Source: Pseudarthrobacter oxydans (GTDB taxonomy: Bacteria > Actinomycetota > Actinomycetes > Actinomycetales > Micrococcaceae). Taken from it: 64,000 nt of DNA. The DNA lies in assembly GCF_030812335.1 (NCBI RefSeq), contig NZ_JAUSSN010000008.1, forward strand, positions 1-64,000. Reading direction: 5' to 3'. Position numbers and translations under genes: made by a program. Below, one piece after another: positions 17,122 through 29,798 of this stretch. Under the pieces are notes generated by a model that was not told the origin of the DNA, did no database searches, and saw nothing but the letters and a program-made list of their open reading frames with translations. Numbering within the stretch: the first letter of the stretch is position 1; each line of letters opens with the position of its first letter.

Positions 17122-17661
17122 ATGGCAAGAAAACCCGTCGCCCGCGAAGCCGTCCTTGACGCCTTCGAATCCCTGCTCATCGAAGAGGGTGAACGTGCCG
17201 CGACGCTGGATGCCGTCGCCCGGCTGGCCGGCGTCTCCAAGGGCGGGCTGCTCTACCACTTCCCCAATAAGGAGTCGATGATTGCCGTCCTGCTGGAGCG
17301 GCTGGACCGGCTGCTCGCCGAGGACCTCGCCGCCATGGCCGCTGCGCCGGAAGGCGCCGCGGCGTTTTTCATCAAGTCCTCGGTGTGGGCGGACACACCG
17401 CTGGACCGGGTCTTCGTGGCCGCCACGCGGCTGGCTGAAGTGGCCCACCAGGAAACCCTGCGCCGGATGGCCGCGGTCCAGGCCAGCTGGCTGGAACTGC
17501 TGGCGGCCGACGTCGGGCCCGCCATGGCCAAGCCGGTCCTGTACATGGGCGACGGGCTGTACTTCAACGCCATGCTGGCCCGCGGCCCGGGCGGGTCGCT
17601 CCCGGAGGTCGGCCCCGACGTCGAAAGCCTGCTCACTGCCCTCGAGCGGCTCCGCGGGTAA
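17122..17661 (+). CDS. TetR-family repressor of the adjacent efflux pump
   Basis: DNA-binding repressor of 179 residues. The N-terminal TetR helix-turn-helix is clear (EAVLDAFESLLIEEG, then LDAVARLAGVSKGGLLYHFP and NKESM, about residues 8-55), followed by a variable ligand-binding helical domain. ATG 17122 is preferred over 17110 because the MARKPVAREAVLDAF start is typical. The divergent arrangement and shared palindrome make autoregulation and control of the MFS gene very likely. The ligand cannot be predicted. Confidence 0.93.
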   Translation: MARKPVAREAVLDAFESLLIEEGERAATLDAVARLAGVSKGGLLYHFPNKESMIAVLLERLDRLLAEDLAAMAAAPEGAAAFFIKSSVWADTPLDRVFVAATRLAEVAHQETLRRMAAVQASWLELLAADVGPAMAKPVLYMGDGLYFNAMLARGPGGSLPEVGPDVESLLTALERLRG

Positions 17662-17776
17662 GCCGGCTGAACCCGAGGCGGCGGTGCTGGCGCGTCACTA
17701 GTTTGCGGACGCGGGCCGGGCATAGGACAATAGGGGCTGTGACTGTTGTCACGCAAATTTAATATGCCTTTGATCT

Positions 17777-17990
17777 GCGGCGGGAGAGTTCTGCAAGTAG
17801 GTACAAGCAGGCGCCGTAGGAGCAAACCCTCCCCAGGAATCTCTCAGGCCCACGTACCGCCGCGGCAAGGCAACTCTGGAAAGTAGCAGGCTGTCTTTTG
17901 ACATGCTGTGCTCACCGACGGTGCAAGCGGAGCCATGCGAGAGCACGGCTGCGCGGAAACTCTCAGGTCCAATACAGAGCGGGGAGGAAC
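17777..17990 (+). promoter_or_regulatory. tandem glycine riboswitch (gcvT type)
   Basis: Two successive aptamers carry the conserved glycine-riboswitch cores. The first has GGGAGAG (17782), GCGCCGTAGGAGCAAACC and CTCTCAGG (17841). The second has CACCGACGGTGCAAGCGG (from 17913) and AACTCTCAGGTCC (17958-17970). The tandem arrangement ends about 50 bases before gcvP. It should switch on the glycine-cleavage operon when glycine is abundant. Whether it works by termination or translation is not obvious; no clear U-tract terminator is seen before gcvP. Confidence 0.95.
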
Positions 17991-18038
17991 CCGAATCAAT
18001 GTGGCGTACCCTGCGCCGCCTTAGTTATGGAGTTCCTT

Positions 18039-20936
<2,898 letters not shown>

Positions 20937-20948
20937 GGACAGCCACCG

Positions 20949-22097
20949 ATGACTGAGAACTACACGGCACTTTACGAAGAGCACAAGAAGCTCGGCGCCT
21001 CCTTCACCGATTTCGGCGGCTGGCAGATGCCGCTCAAGTACAGCTCCGAACTGGCCGAGCACCACGCCGTCCGCAAGTCCGCGGGCCTCTACGACCTCTC
21101 CCACATGGGCGAAGTCTGGGTCACCGGCCCCGAGTCCGCGGCCTTCCTGGACTACGCCCTGGTCGGCAAGATCTCCGCGATGGCGGTCGGCAAGGCCAAA
21201 TACTCGCTGATCTGCAACGAGGACGGCGGCATCATCGACGACCTCATCACCTACCGCCGCGGCGACCAGAAATTCCTGGTGGTCCCCAACGCCGGCAACG
21301 CCAAGGTCGTGGCCGCGGCGCTCGCCGAGCGGGCCAGTTCCGGCAAGGCGGGCGGCTTCGACGTCACCGTTGAGGACGCCTCCGCCGGAACCTCGCTGAT
21401 CGCCGTGCAGGGCCCCAAAGCCCAGGAGATCCTGCTGCGCCTCGTTCCGGCCGCGCAGCACGACCTCGTCACCGGTCTGAAGTACTACGCCGCCGTCGAC
21501 GTCCCCTTTATGTTCGGCGGCACCAGCCAGGAGCTCCTGCTCGCCCGCACCGGCTACACCGGTGAGGACGGCTTCGAGATCTTCGTCGCGAACGACGACG
21601 CCGCCGCCCTCTGGCAGGCGCTCGTGGCCATCGCCGAGGACGGCGAACTGACCCCCGCCGGACTCGCGTCCCGCGACTCGCTCCGGCTCGAGGCCGGGAT
21701 GCCGCTCTACGGCAACGAGCTCTCCCTCGACGGCGACCCCTTCGCCGCCGGGCTGGGCCCGGTCGTGGCGCTCTCCAAGGAAGGCGACTTCGTCGGCAAG
21801 GCTGCCCTCGCCGCCATGAAGGAAGCCGGCGCAGGCACCACCGCGGGCCGCAAGCTGGTCGGGCTCAAGGGCCTCGGCCGCCGGGCCGGCCGCGGCCACT
21901 ACCCGGTCCTGAAGGACGGCAACACCGTCGGTGAAGTCACCTCCGGCCAGCCCAGCCCGACGCTGGGCTACCCGGTCGCAATGGCCTACGTCGACGTCGA
22001 GTTAACAGAACCCGGCACAGCCCTGGACATCGATCTCCGCGGCAAGGCCGAACCCTTCGAAGTGGTCGCCCTGCCGTTCTACAAGCGCCAAAAGTAG
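20949..22097 (+). CDS. gcvT: aminomethyltransferase, T-protein
   Basis: Transfers the one-carbon unit from aminomethyl-GcvH to tetrahydrofolate, releasing ammonia. It has 382 residues, near the usual 370. Visible family features are the FTDFGGWQMPL start, the HHAVRKSAGLYDLSHMGE segment, the folate-binding region with RTGYTGEDGFEI, and the C-terminal GEVTSGQPSPTLGYPVAMAYV. It follows gcvP by 12 bases, consistent with one transcript. Confidence 0.96.
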   Translation: MTENYTALYEEHKKLGASFTDFGGWQMPLKYSSELAEHHAVRKSAGLYDLSHMGEVWVTGPESAAFLDYALVGKISAMAVGKAKYSLICNEDGGIIDDLITYRRGDQKFLVVPNAGNAKVVAAALAERASSGKAGGFDVTVEDASAGTSLIAVQGPKAQEILLRLVPAAQHDLVTGLKYYAAVDVPFMFGGTSQELLLARTGYTGEDGFEIFVANDDAAALWQALVAIAEDGELTPAGLASRDSLRLEAGMPLYGNELSLDGDPFAAGLGPVVALSKEGDFVGKAALAAMKEAGAGTTAGRKLVGLKGLGRRAGRGHYPVLKDGNTVGEVTSGQPSPTLGYPVAMAYVDVELTEPGTALDIDLRGKAEPFEVVALPFYKRQK

Positions 22098-22146
22098 CCC
22101 CTAGATTTAGCTCCAACGACCACTCCAAGACTTAGGACAAAAACAC

Positions 22147-22542
22147 ATGGCAAGAGTTGCCCCTGAACTGCAGTACTCCGACGAGCACGAGTGGGTTGCA
22201 CGGGACTCCGGCGACGCCGGATCCAACATCGTGTCCATCGGCATCTCGGCGGTCGCCACGGACGCCCTCGGCGACATCGTCTACGTGGACCTGCCCGAGG
22301 TCGGCGCCATGGTGACCGCGGGCGAGACCTGCGGCGAGGTCGAGTCCACCAAGTCCGTCTCGGACCTGTATGCCCCCGTCACCGGCGAGGTCACCGAAAC
22401 CAACCCGGCCGTCGTCGAGGACCCCGCGCTGATCAACAGCGACCCCTACGGTGCCGGCTGGCTCTTCAAGGTCGCCGCCGAATCAGAGGGCCCGCTGCTC
22501 TCCGCCCAGGAATACGCGTCCAAGAACGGCGGCGAGCTGTGA
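22147..22542 (+). CDS. gcvH: glycine cleavage H-protein
   Basis: Lipoyl carrier that shuttles the aminomethyl group among P, T and L proteins; 131 residues. The lipoylation site is Lys69 in [13 protein letters not shown], and YSDEHEWV near the N-terminus is the family hallmark. Its stop codon overlaps the glyA start (GTGA), so the two are translationally coupled. No L-protein gene is in the window; dihydrolipoamide dehydrogenase is usually shared and encoded elsewhere. Confidence 0.96.
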   Translation: MARVAPELQYSDEHEWVARDSGDAGSNIVSIGISAVATDALGDIVYVDLPEVGAMVTAGETCGEVESTKSVSDLYAPVTGEVTETNPAVVEDPALINSDPYGAGWLFKVAAESEGPLLSAQEYASKNGGEL

Positions 22543-23861
22543 GCGCGGCCGCAGGCACCGCCGTGTTTGAGCAGGTAATTTCCCCGAGCCTGGACGCCGA
22601 ACTGTCCGCCCTGGACCCGGAGATCGCCGCGAAGATCGACGCCGAGCTGACCCGCCAGCGGGACGGCCTGGAAATGATCGCCTCGGAGAACCACACCGCC
22701 AAGGCCGTCATGCAGGCGCAGGGTTCCGTGCTCACCAACAAGTACGCCGAGGGTTACCCGGGCAAGCGCTACTACGGCGGCTGCGAGCACGTTGACGTGG
22801 TCGAACAGCTCGCGATCGACCGCGTCAAGGCCCTGTTCGGCGCCGAGTACGCCAACGTCCAGCCGCACTCCGGAGCGCAGGCCAACGCCTCCGTCATGCA
22901 CGCCCTGATCCGTCCGGGCGACACCATCATGGGCCTGAACCTGGCGCACGGCGGTCACCTCACGCACGGCATGAAGATCAACTTCTCCGGCCGCCTGTAC
23001 AACGTGATCCCGTACCAGGTCCGCGAGGACGACCACCGGATCGACATGGCCGAGGTGGAGCGCCTGGCCCAGGAGCACAAGCCGCAGCTGATCGTCGCCG
23101 GCTGGTCGGCCTACGCCCGGCAGCTGGACTTCGCCGAGTTCCGCCGGATCGCCGATTCCGTGGGCGCCTACCTGATGGTGGACATGGCCCACTTCGCCGG
23201 GCTCGTCGCCGCCGGGCTGCACCCCTCCCCGGTGCCGCACGCCCACGTCACCACCTCCACCACGCACAAGACCCTCGCCGGTCCGCGCGGCGGCATCATC
23301 CTCTCCAACGACGCCGACATCGCCAAGAAGATCAACTCGGCAGTGTTCCCCGGCCAGCAGGGCGGCCCGCTGGAACACGTGATCGCGGGCAAGGCCGTGG
23401 CCTTCAAAATCGCCGCGTCCCCTGAGTTCAAGGAACGCCAGGAGCGTGTCCTGGCCGGAGCGCGGATCCTCGCCGAACGGCTCGTCCAGCCCGACGTCAC
23501 CGCCAAGGGCATCAACGTCATCTCCGGCGGCACCGACGTGCACCTGGTCCTCGTGGACCTGCGCAACTGCGAGCTGAACGGCCAGCAGGCCGAGGACCGC
23601 CTCGCGGAAATCGACATCACCGTCAACCGCAACGCCGTGCCGTTCGACCCCCGCCCGCCGATGGTCACCTCGGGGCTGCGCATCGGCACCCCCGCGCTGG
23701 CCACCCGCGGGTTCGGCGAGGCGGCGTTCGCTGAAGTCGCCGACATCATCGCGGAGGCACTGATCGCCGACGCCGGCACGGACCTGTCCGGTCTGCGCTC
23801 CCGGGTGGAGGCCCTCGCCGCCGCCCACCCGCTCTACCCCTCGGTTGCCAACCTCGCCTAA
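22539..23861 (+). CDS. glyA: serine hydroxymethyltransferase
   Basis: PLP enzyme interconverting glycine plus methylene-tetrahydrofolate with serine; here probably run towards serine, using the product of glycine cleavage. It has 440 residues. Visible are [29 protein letters not shown], the PLP-binding [13 protein letters not shown] (Lys244) and the terminal [16 protein letters not shown]. The start is GTG 22539, giving a 4-bp overlap with the gcvH stop. The open frame upstream of it (to 22191) is a shadow of gcvH. A hairpin follows. Confidence 0.96.
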   Translation: MSAAAGTAVFEQVISPSLDAELSALDPEIAAKIDAELTRQRDGLEMIASENHTAKAVMQAQGSVLTNKYAEGYPGKRYYGGCEHVDVVEQLAIDRVKALFGAEYANVQPHSGAQANASVMHALIRPGDTIMGLNLAHGGHLTHGMKINFSGRLYNVIPYQVREDDHRIDMAEVERLAQEHKPQLIVAGWSAYARQLDFAEFRRIADSVGAYLMVDMAHFAGLVAAGLHPSPVPHAHVTTSTTHKTLAGPRGGIILSNDADIAKKINSAVFPGQQGGPLEHVIAGKAVAFKIAASPEFKERQERVLAGARILAERLVQPDVTAKGINVISGGTDVHLVLVDLRNCELNGQQAEDRLAEIDITVNRNAVPFDPRPPMVTSGLRIGTPALATRGFGEAAFAEVADIIAEALIADAGTDLSGLRSRVEALAAAHPLYPSVANLA

Positions 23862-23895
23862 GGGCCGTAATACAGATAGTAGAAGCAGCACAGAT

Positions 23896-23938
23896 CACGA
23901 CGCCGGGCCGCCGCCACAAGCTGCCGCCCGGCGTCGTG
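23896..23938 (+). terminator. hairpin between glyA and sdaA
   Basis: 12-bp perfect stem CACGACGCCGGG/CCCGGCGTCGTG (23896-23907 with 23927-23938). It should end or attenuate the gcv-glyA transcript, leaving sdaA partly independent. A second small GC hairpin lies near 23953-23970. Confidence 0.75.
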
Positions 23939-24026
23939 CATCCGGGGGAACCGCCGCCACGCGGCGGCCGCACCGCCTTCCGGCAGGACCATCTGCCGGG
24001 CCACAGTTAGCTAGTTAGGAACAACA

Positions 24027-25439
24027 ATGGCCGTTGGAGTCTTCGACCTTTTTTCCATCGGAATAGGGCCCTCCAGTTCACACACGGTGGGCCCCATGCG
24101 GGCCGCGGCGGTGTTCGCCGGGGAACTCAAGGCCTCCGGTGTGCTGGAGCGGGTGGCCTCGCTGCGGGTTGACCTCTACGGCTCCCTCGCCGCCACCGGG
24201 CACGGACACGGCACCATGACCGCCATCCTGCTCGGCCTGGAAGGCTTCCACCCCGAGCTGATCCTCCCCGAGGAAGTGGAGGAACGGCTCGCCACGATTG
24301 CCGAGACCGGGAAACTGCAGCTGGCAGGCTCCGTCCCGCTGCCCTACGGCGTGAAGGACATGATCCTGCGCCCCCTGACCATCCTCCCGCGGCACACCAA
24401 CGGCATGACGTTCACCGTCTCCGGTGCCGACGGCGAAGTCCTGCACGCCGCCACTTTCTTCTCCGTCGGCGGCGGCTTCATCGTCCGCGAGGGCGAGGAG
24501 GACGCGGCGCTCAAGGAGCTCGACGAATCCAAGAAGGAACTGCCGCTGCCTTTCCGCACCGCCGCGGAACTGCTGGGCCGCTGCCAGTCCAAAGGCCTCT
24601 CGATCGGCGAGATCATGTTCGTCAACGAGCGCGCCTCCCGGACCGAGGCGGAGATCCGCGAAGGCCTGCTGCATATCTACTCCGTGATGGAAAGCTGCGT
24701 CGAGGTCAGCCTCAAGCGCGAGGGACTGCTGCCCGGCGGGCTCAAGGTCCGCCGCCGTGCGCCCGACTGGCACGAGCGCCTCATGAAGGAAACCCGCGGC
24801 CAGGCCCCGGACTTCCGGGACCCGAAATACTGGCAGGAATGGGTGAACCTGATCGCCCTGGCCGTGAACGAGGAAAACGCCTCGGGCGGCCGCGTGGTCA
24901 CCGCCCCGACGAACGGCGCAGCCGGCATCATCCCCGCGGTGCTCTACTACGCCCTGCACTTCGCGCCGGGCATGGACAAGGCCACCCAGCAGGACCGCGA
25001 CGACGTTGTGGTCAAGTTCCTGCTGACCGCCGCCGCCATCGGGGTGCTGTACAAGGAACAGGCCTCGATCTCCGGCGCGGAGGTCGGCTGCCAGGGCGAG
25101 GTGGGCTCGGCGTCGTCGATGGCGGCCGCGGGCCTGGCCGAAGTCATGGGCGGTACGCCCCAGCAGGTGGAGAACGCCGCGGAAATCGCGATGGAGCACA
25201 ACCTCGGCCTGACCTGCGACCCGATCGGCGGGCTCGTGCAGATCCCCTGCATCGAACGCAACGCCATCGCGGCGGCCAAGGCCATCAACGCCGCCAAGAT
25301 GGCGCTGTGGGGCGACGGCTCGCACCGGGTGTCCCTCGACGAGGTCATCGTCACCATGCGGGAAACCGGCCGTGACATGAGCTCCAAGTACAAGGAGACC
25401 GCGATGGGCGGGCTCGCCGTGAACGTGGTGGAATGCTGA
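24027..25439 (+). CDS. sdaA: L-serine ammonia-lyase (iron-sulfur, single chain)
   Basis: Deaminates L-serine to pyruvate. A single-chain enzyme of 470 residues with the beta domain first ([22 protein letters not shown]) and the catalytic alpha domain after about residue 190. Cys residues for the oxygen-labile 4Fe-4S cluster are seen in [18 protein letters not shown] and [12 protein letters not shown] precedes ATG 24027. Its position after gcvPTH-glyA completes a glycine-to-serine-to-pyruvate route. It ends one base before the convergent tspO stop, with no terminator between. Confidence 0.95.
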   Translation: MAVGVFDLFSIGIGPSSSHTVGPMRAAAVFAGELKASGVLERVASLRVDLYGSLAATGHGHGTMTAILLGLEGFHPELILPEEVEERLATIAETGKLQLAGSVPLPYGVKDMILRPLTILPRHTNGMTFTVSGADGEVLHAATFFSVGGGFIVREGEEDAALKELDESKKELPLPFRTAAELLGRCQSKGLSIGEIMFVNERASRTEAEIREGLLHIYSVMESCVEVSLKREGLLPGGLKVRRRAPDWHERLMKETRGQAPDFRDPKYWQEWVNLIALAVNEENASGGRVVTAPTNGAAGIIPAVLYYALHFAPGMDKATQQDRDDVVVKFLLTAAAIGVLYKEQASISGAEVGCQGEVGSASSMAAAGLAEVMGGTPQQVENAAEIAMEHNLGLTCDPIGGLVQIPCIERNAIAAAKAINAAKMALWGDGSHRVSLDEVIVTMRETGRDMSSKYKETAMGGLAVNVVEC

Positions 25440-25440
25440 A

Positions 25441-25995
25441 TCAGTTGTAGACCGCAGCCCAGAAGTTCAGCGACGAGGCGAACACAATCCAGGCGAGGTA
25501 GGGCAGCAGCAGGAGCCCCGCCGCGCGGCTGATCGGTCCGAAGTACAGGACGGTGACGGACACGGCCACCGCCAGGGCCACAATGATGACAAAGGCGATC
25601 CACAGGGCCGGGGTGCCGAGCACCGGGTACAGGCCGAAGAAGACCGGCGTCCACAGCAGGTTCAGCACGAGCTGGACGGCGTAGGCGGTGAGGGCGGGTC
25701 TGGTCCCTTCCGCCCGGCTCCTCCAGACCAGCCAGGCCGCGACGGCCATCGCGGTGTAGAGGACCGTCCAGACCGGCCCGAACACCCAGTTCGGCGGCGA
25801 CCACGGCGCCTTGTCGGCGGTGGCATACCAGCCGTCGACGTTGTTGGCCGTGGCCAGTCCGCCCAGTCCCGCCACTACGGCGGAGGCCGCGAGGAAGGCG
25901 AGCAGTCCCAGCAACTGGGGTCCCAGCGCGAGCTTTGAGGGCGCGTGTTCCTGGCTTCCGGATCCTGCGGCTAACGATTGCTGATCAGGCGGCAT
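25441..25995 (-). CDS. TspO/MBR-family membrane protein
   Basis: Five-helix integral membrane protein of 184 residues that in other bacteria binds porphyrins or related ligands. After a ~25-residue polar N-terminus, the helices start at LLGLLAFLAASAVVAGLGG; the family signature region is visible as WYATADKAPWSPPNWVFGPVWT, followed by LNLLWTPVFFGL and the terminal NFWAAVYN. I use ATG 25995 (MPPDQQS, GGAAG upstream); the frame open to 26229 overlaps the divergent FemX start region and lacks support. Confidence 0.9.
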   Translation of the reverse strand: MPPDQQSLAAGSGSQEHAPSKLALGPQLLGLLAFLAASAVVAGLGGLATANNVDGWYATADKAPWSPPNWVFGPVWTVLYTAMAVAAWLVWRSRAEGTRPALTAYAVQLVLNLLWTPVFFGLYPVLGTPALWIAFVIIVALAVAVSVTVLYFGPISRAAGLLLLPYLAWIVFASSLNFWAAVYN

Positions 25996-26095
25996 GCTTC
26001 CAGCGTAGCGGCTGCGTCCGGGGCGGGAACAGGGGCCCGGGCGGATAGACTTGACCCTGCATGTCTGCATGCCGCCGACGCTCGTACCGTAATGA

Positions 26096-27184
26096 TTGGA
26101 CGCCGCACCCTTGCGTGAATTCACCGCCCGCTTCGCCTCTGCCGAAGAGATCGCTAATTGGGACGCCCACGTCACCGCGAACCCCAATGGCGGCAATCTC
26201 CTGCAATCGGAAGCCTTCGCCGAGGTCAAGCAGCACTTCGGCTGGAAGCCCCTTCACCTCGTGTACGAGACGGCCGACTACTCGAGCTACAACCTGATCC
26301 TGGAGAAGTCCTTCCCGCTCCTGGGCAAGCTCTGGTACCTGATCAAGGGCCCGGATGTCGCTTCGGTCGAGGACATCCCCGGCATCGCCGCGGCCAACGC
26401 CGAGTTCGTCAAGCGCGCCCGGCTGGGCGTCTTCGCCATCAAGATCGAACCGGACATCGTGCTCTCCGCGGAGGCCAGGCGAGTGATCGAAGGCGCCGGG
26501 CTGGTCAAGACCCACAACCTGCAGCCCAACGACTCCACGGCCCTGCTCGACATCTCCCCGGACCAGAACCAGCTGCTGCGCAACCTGCACTCGCGCGGCC
26601 GCAATGCCGTCCGGCGCGCCATCCGCGAGGACGTAGCGGTCCACAACGTGGAACCTACCGAGGAAAACTTCCGCGCGATGTACGCGCTGATGACCACCAC
26701 CGTGGAAGCCAAGTCCCAGGTCCGGGTCCGCGAGTACGAGTACTACCGCCAGTTCTGGACCAATTTCATCAGCCGCGGCCAGGGTAGGCTGCTCTTCGTT
26801 TACGAGGACGGTGTGCCCTCCGTCGGAGCCTTCGTCATCAACTACGGCCGCAAGGGCACGTATAAGGACGGCGGCTCGCTGCAGAAACGCGGCCAGTACG
26901 GCGACTCCCACCTGGTGCAGTGGACAGCCATCAACCAGCTCAAGGACCTCGGCTGCACCGAATACGACTTCTGCGGCACGCCCCCCAGCGACCAGCTCAA
27001 GGACACGTCCAACCCGTTCCACGGACTGGGTCTGTTCAAGACCAGCTTCAGCAAGACCGTGACCGACTTTGTCGGCTGCTATGACCAGGTGCTGAACCCG
27101 CTGAAGTACAAGGTCTGGATGGCCGCGGGGGAACGCGTTGCCCGCCAGCTCTACACCCGCCGCACGGGCCAGCAGTTCTACTAG
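26096..27184 (+). CDS. FemABX-family peptidoglycan bridge aminoacyltransferase
   Basis: Probably adds an amino acid from aminoacyl-tRNA to the lipid-linked peptidoglycan precursor to build the interpeptide bridge; about 360 residues with the paired GNAT-like subdomains of the family. Motifs include GGNLLQSEAFAEVKQHFGW near residues 32-50, KIEPD, LSPDQNQLLRNLH-like SPDQNQLL, and the C-terminal YKDGGSLQKRGQYGD and EYDFCGTPP segments. No ATG fits: the start is TTG 26096 or TTG 26111, the latter giving REFTARFAS, which looks more family-like. Both have weak ribosome sites. Followed at 31 bases by thrE. Confidence 0.88.
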   Translation: MDAAPLREFTARFASAEEIANWDAHVTANPNGGNLLQSEAFAEVKQHFGWKPLHLVYETADYSSYNLILEKSFPLLGKLWYLIKGPDVASVEDIPGIAAANAEFVKRARLGVFAIKIEPDIVLSAEARRVIEGAGLVKTHNLQPNDSTALLDISPDQNQLLRNLHSRGRNAVRRAIREDVAVHNVEPTEENFRAMYALMTTTVEAKSQVRVREYEYYRQFWTNFISRGQGRLLFVYEDGVPSVGAFVINYGRKGTYKDGGSLQKRGQYGDSHLVQWTAINQLKDLGCTEYDFCGTPPSDQLKDTSNPFHGLGLFKTSFSKTVTDFVGCYDQVLNPLKYKVWMAAGERVARQLYTRRTGQQFY

Positions 27185-27215
27185 ACCGGCAGCCACGGAA
27201 ATTAAGGACGCCGGA

Positions 27216-28712
27216 ATGACCAAGGAACCCGACGGCCGCCTCAGGCCGCACACAGACCCACTGCCCAGGACCGAGCCGATGTCGGCCACCCAGGTGCGCC
27301 AGAACGCCGCTGCCAAGCGGATGCTGCGCCGGCTGGTCCAGGGCGAGAACCCGCCGACCGCCCCGATGAGCATCGTGGACCGTCTGGCCGGCAGCCCCTA
27401 CGCCAACCCGATGATCCAGGTGGGCGGGGTGGACACCTCTGCCCGCAAGACGATCGACTTCGCGCTGCACCTGGCCGAGTCGATGTTTCGGTACGGCGCC
27501 GGCGCCCTCGAAGTGGAAACCAGCATCATCGCCATCACGGCCGCGCTGGGACTCAAACACATCGAAGTGGACATCACCAACCAGTCCGTGGCCATCAACT
27601 ACGCCCCCAAGGACCAGACGCCCATCACCCTGCTCCGGGTCGTGCGGTCCTGGACCAACAACTACGCGGGCCTGGCCAAGGTGCACCAGCTGGTCACGGA
27701 CATCGTCGCCGGCGGGGTCGGACGCGAGGAGGCTGTGCGCCGGCTCGAGGAAATCACGCACAGTTCCAAGCCTTTCCCGCGCTGGATGGTCACGGCGGCC
27801 TTCGGGGTGTTCTCCGCCGTCTTCGTCGGGGTGCTCGGTGGCGGCCCGGGCGCCTCAGCCGTCGCCTTCCTGTCCAACCTCCTGGTCAGCCTGCTGGCCC
27901 GAAAACTGTCGCGCTGGCGCACCCCGGACTTCTTCGTCACCGCCGCGTGTTCCTTCCTGGTCACCTTCATCGCCCTGCTGTTATGGCGTTTCGGCGGCCT
28001 GGTAGGAATCCAGATACCTCCCGCCATCGTGGTGGTCGGCGGCATCCTGCTGCTCCTGCCCACCGGACGGCTCGTCTCCTCGGTGCAGGATGCGATCAAC
28101 GGCTTCCCGGTCACGGCGGCCGGCCGGTTCGTCTCCACCATGCTGACCTTCGGCGCGCTCGTGGCCGGCATCGCCGTCGGCTTCGTGGTCGGGGACATGA
28201 CCGGGATGGAGTCGATCGACGTTACGGAAACATTCCCTCCGGCGTATCCATGGTGGGCCGTGGGCATCATGATTGCCATCGCGGTCGTCGCGATCGGAAT
28301 CACCGAACAGACGAGCTGGGCGCTGCTGCTTCCCACCGCGGCCGTGGGCGTCATCGGCTACCTGGTCCTCATCGGCGGTGAAGCCGCGGGCATCGGGCCG
28401 CGGTTCGCACCCGCCCTGGCTGCCGTCGCCATCGGCCTGCTGGCCCGCGTGCTCGCCCTGCGGATGGGCGCCCCGCAGCTGGTGGTGGCCGTTCCGGCAG
28501 CGCTGATCCTGCTGCCCGGACTTACCATATTCCGGTCCATGTATGTATTGACGATTGAGGAATCGGATGTCCTGCTGGGAGCCGGGGGCATGCTCAATGC
28601 CGGGGCCATCGTGATGGGGGTCGCGGCCGGCATCGTCCTCGGTGACACCCTCGCCCGGCCCCTGACGCGCGGCCTGGCCAGCAACGAACGACGGCGGGCC
28701 CGGCGCCGCTAG
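27216..28712 (+). CDS. thrE: threonine/serine exporter, ThrE family
   Basis: Exports threonine and serine; 498 residues, close to Corynebacterium glutamicum ThrE (about 490). The N-terminal soluble ThrE domain (DFALHLAESMFRYGAGALEVE, EVDITNQSV) is followed from about residue 195 by some ten membrane helices in two groups. The start is ATG 27216 with AAGGA about 8 bases upstream; upstream codons overlap femX. It may serve as a safety valve for serine made by the neighbouring gcv-glyA genes (inference). Ends in a large inverted repeat. Confidence 0.92.
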   Translation: MTKEPDGRLRPHTDPLPRTEPMSATQVRQNAAAKRMLRRLVQGENPPTAPMSIVDRLAGSPYANPMIQVGGVDTSARKTIDFALHLAESMFRYGAGALEVETSIIAITAALGLKHIEVDITNQSVAINYAPKDQTPITLLRVVRSWTNNYAGLAKVHQLVTDIVAGGVGREEAVRRLEEITHSSKPFPRWMVTAAFGVFSAVFVGVLGGGPGASAVAFLSNLLVSLLARKLSRWRTPDFFVTAACSFLVTFIALLLWRFGGLVGIQIPPAIVVVGGILLLLPTGRLVSSVQDAINGFPVTAAGRFVSTMLTFGALVAGIAVGFVVGDMTGMESIDVTETFPPAYPWWAVGIMIAIAVVAIGITEQTSWALLLPTAAVGVIGYLVLIGGEAAGIGPRFAPALAAVAIGLLARVLALRMGAPQLVVAVPAALILLPGLTIFRSMYVLTIEESDVLLGAGGMLNAGAIVMGVAAGIVLGDTLARPLTRGLASNERRRARRR

Positions 28713-28730
28713 GTCTCCTTTGCACCCTGC

Positions 28731-28832
28731 GCCGCCGGGTTTCCCCACCTTTGCCGGGTCCCGACGGCGTGGCGGACCGCCGGGCCGGCGAGCCCCGCCG
28801 TTGTGATGGCAAAGGTGGGGAAACCCCGCGGC
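28731..28832. repeat. 102-bp inverted repeat between convergent genes
   Basis: The arms 28737-28755 and 28808-28826 are a perfect 19-bp inverted match (GGGTTTCCCCACCTTTGCC), extended outward by GCCGC/GCGGC across one mismatch. The 52-base centre is GC-rich and self-complementary. It lies between the thrE stop (28712) and the siderophore-interacting-protein stop (28852), so it can act as a bidirectional terminator, but its size and clean arms also suggest a dispersed repeat. Confidence 0.85.
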
Positions 28833-28851
28833 ACCTGGCCAGATCGTGCTG

Positions 28852-29691
28852 TTAGATCTCCCCGATGGGCAGCTTTTTCTCGGCCTGGAAGTCGTCCTCC
28901 ACCCGGCCCATCGCCCAGTAGCCGGAGAGCGAAACCTGGGAGCGCTGCAGCCCGCGCTGCGCGTAGAGCACCTCCCGCAGGCTCTTCATGTAGCCGCGCT
29001 CGCCGTGCGCAAAGACCTGCACGCGGCCCTCCGGCCAGATGGCGTCGCGCACCGCGCTGACCAGCAGTCCACTGGCCCCCGCAGGCACACCGCCGCGCAG
29101 GAGCCAGCGCAGTTCCACACCTGCCGGCGCGGAGATGGCCTGGACGTCCGCGTCGCCGTCCACCTCGAGGAAGGCGAGACCGCGGGCATCCTCCGGCAGT
29201 GATTCGATCGAGGCGCCGATGGCCGGCAGGGCGGACTCGTCGCCCGCGAAGAGGTACCAGTCCGCGGCCGGATCCGGGTTGTATCCGCCGCCGGGACCGG
29301 TGAAGGTCAGGGCGTCGCCGGGCCGCGCGGACGCGGCCCACGGTCCCGCGAGGCCCTCATCGCCGTGGATCACGAAGTCGATGGCGACTTCGCCGGCCGC
29401 CTCGTCGACCCAGCGGACGGTGTAGGTCCGGGTGTGCGGCCACTGATCCCGCGGCATGGACTCCCGGACTTCCCAGAGGTCCAGCGGTTCCGGGTAGTCG
29501 ATCCCGGGCTGCGGGAACACGATCTTGACGTAACGGTCCACGAAGGAGTTGTTCACGTAGTCTGCGAAGCCCGGCCCGCCGGCAATGATCCGGACCATGT
29601 GCGGAGAGAGCTGTTCGCGGCGCAGGACGGTGAGGTTGGTCTGCGGGCGGGATTTCCGGGTGGCCGAGGTGGCTGCGGGGACTGAGGTCAT
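28852..29691 (-). CDS. siderophore-interacting protein (ferric-siderophore reductase)
   Basis: NAD(P)H-dependent flavoprotein of the ViuB/YqjH family that releases iron from siderophores in the cytoplasm; 279 residues. The FAD-binding domain is first (LTVLRREQLSPHMVRIIAGG, then RTYTVRWVDEA and IDFVIHGDEGLAGPWA), followed by the SIP domain (WYLFAGDESALPAIGASIE) and the terminal SGYWAMGRVEDDFQAEKK. I use ATG 29691; the frame open to 30072 is a shadow of ung. No transporter genes adjoin it. IdeR control is plausible but no box is evident here. Confidence 0.93.
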   Translation of the reverse strand: MTSVPAATSATRKSRPQTNLTVLRREQLSPHMVRIIAGGPGFADYVNNSFVDRYVKIVFPQPGIDYPEPLDLWEVRESMPRDQWPHTRTYTVRWVDEAAGEVAIDFVIHGDEGLAGPWAASARPGDALTFTGPGGGYNPDPAADWYLFAGDESALPAIGASIESLPEDARGLAFLEVDGDADVQAISAPAGVELRWLLRGGVPAGASGLLVSAVRDAIWPEGRVQVFAHGERGYMKSLREVLYAQRGLQRSQVSLSGYWAMGRVEDDFQAEKKLPIGEI

Positions 29692-29798
29692 GAAGCCAAG
29701 CCTAGCCAACAACCGCCAACAACCCTGGGCGGAACCCTGACTGTGAAGCCCGACTGCCAACCCCGACTGCCAACCCCGAACCCCGACCGTGAAGCCTG

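Noticed and set aside
15577-17448. 623-codon minus-strand frame rich in Arg and Pro
   Set aside because: Off-frame reading through the MFS gene and across the TetR gene; no ribosome site or domain.
17898-18038. Upstream extension of gcvP
   Set aside because: It lies inside the second glycine aptamer; the GTG at 18039 has the ribosome site.
22191-22538. Upstream extension of glyA
   Set aside because: It runs antiphase through gcvH; SHMT begins normally at the overlapping GTG.
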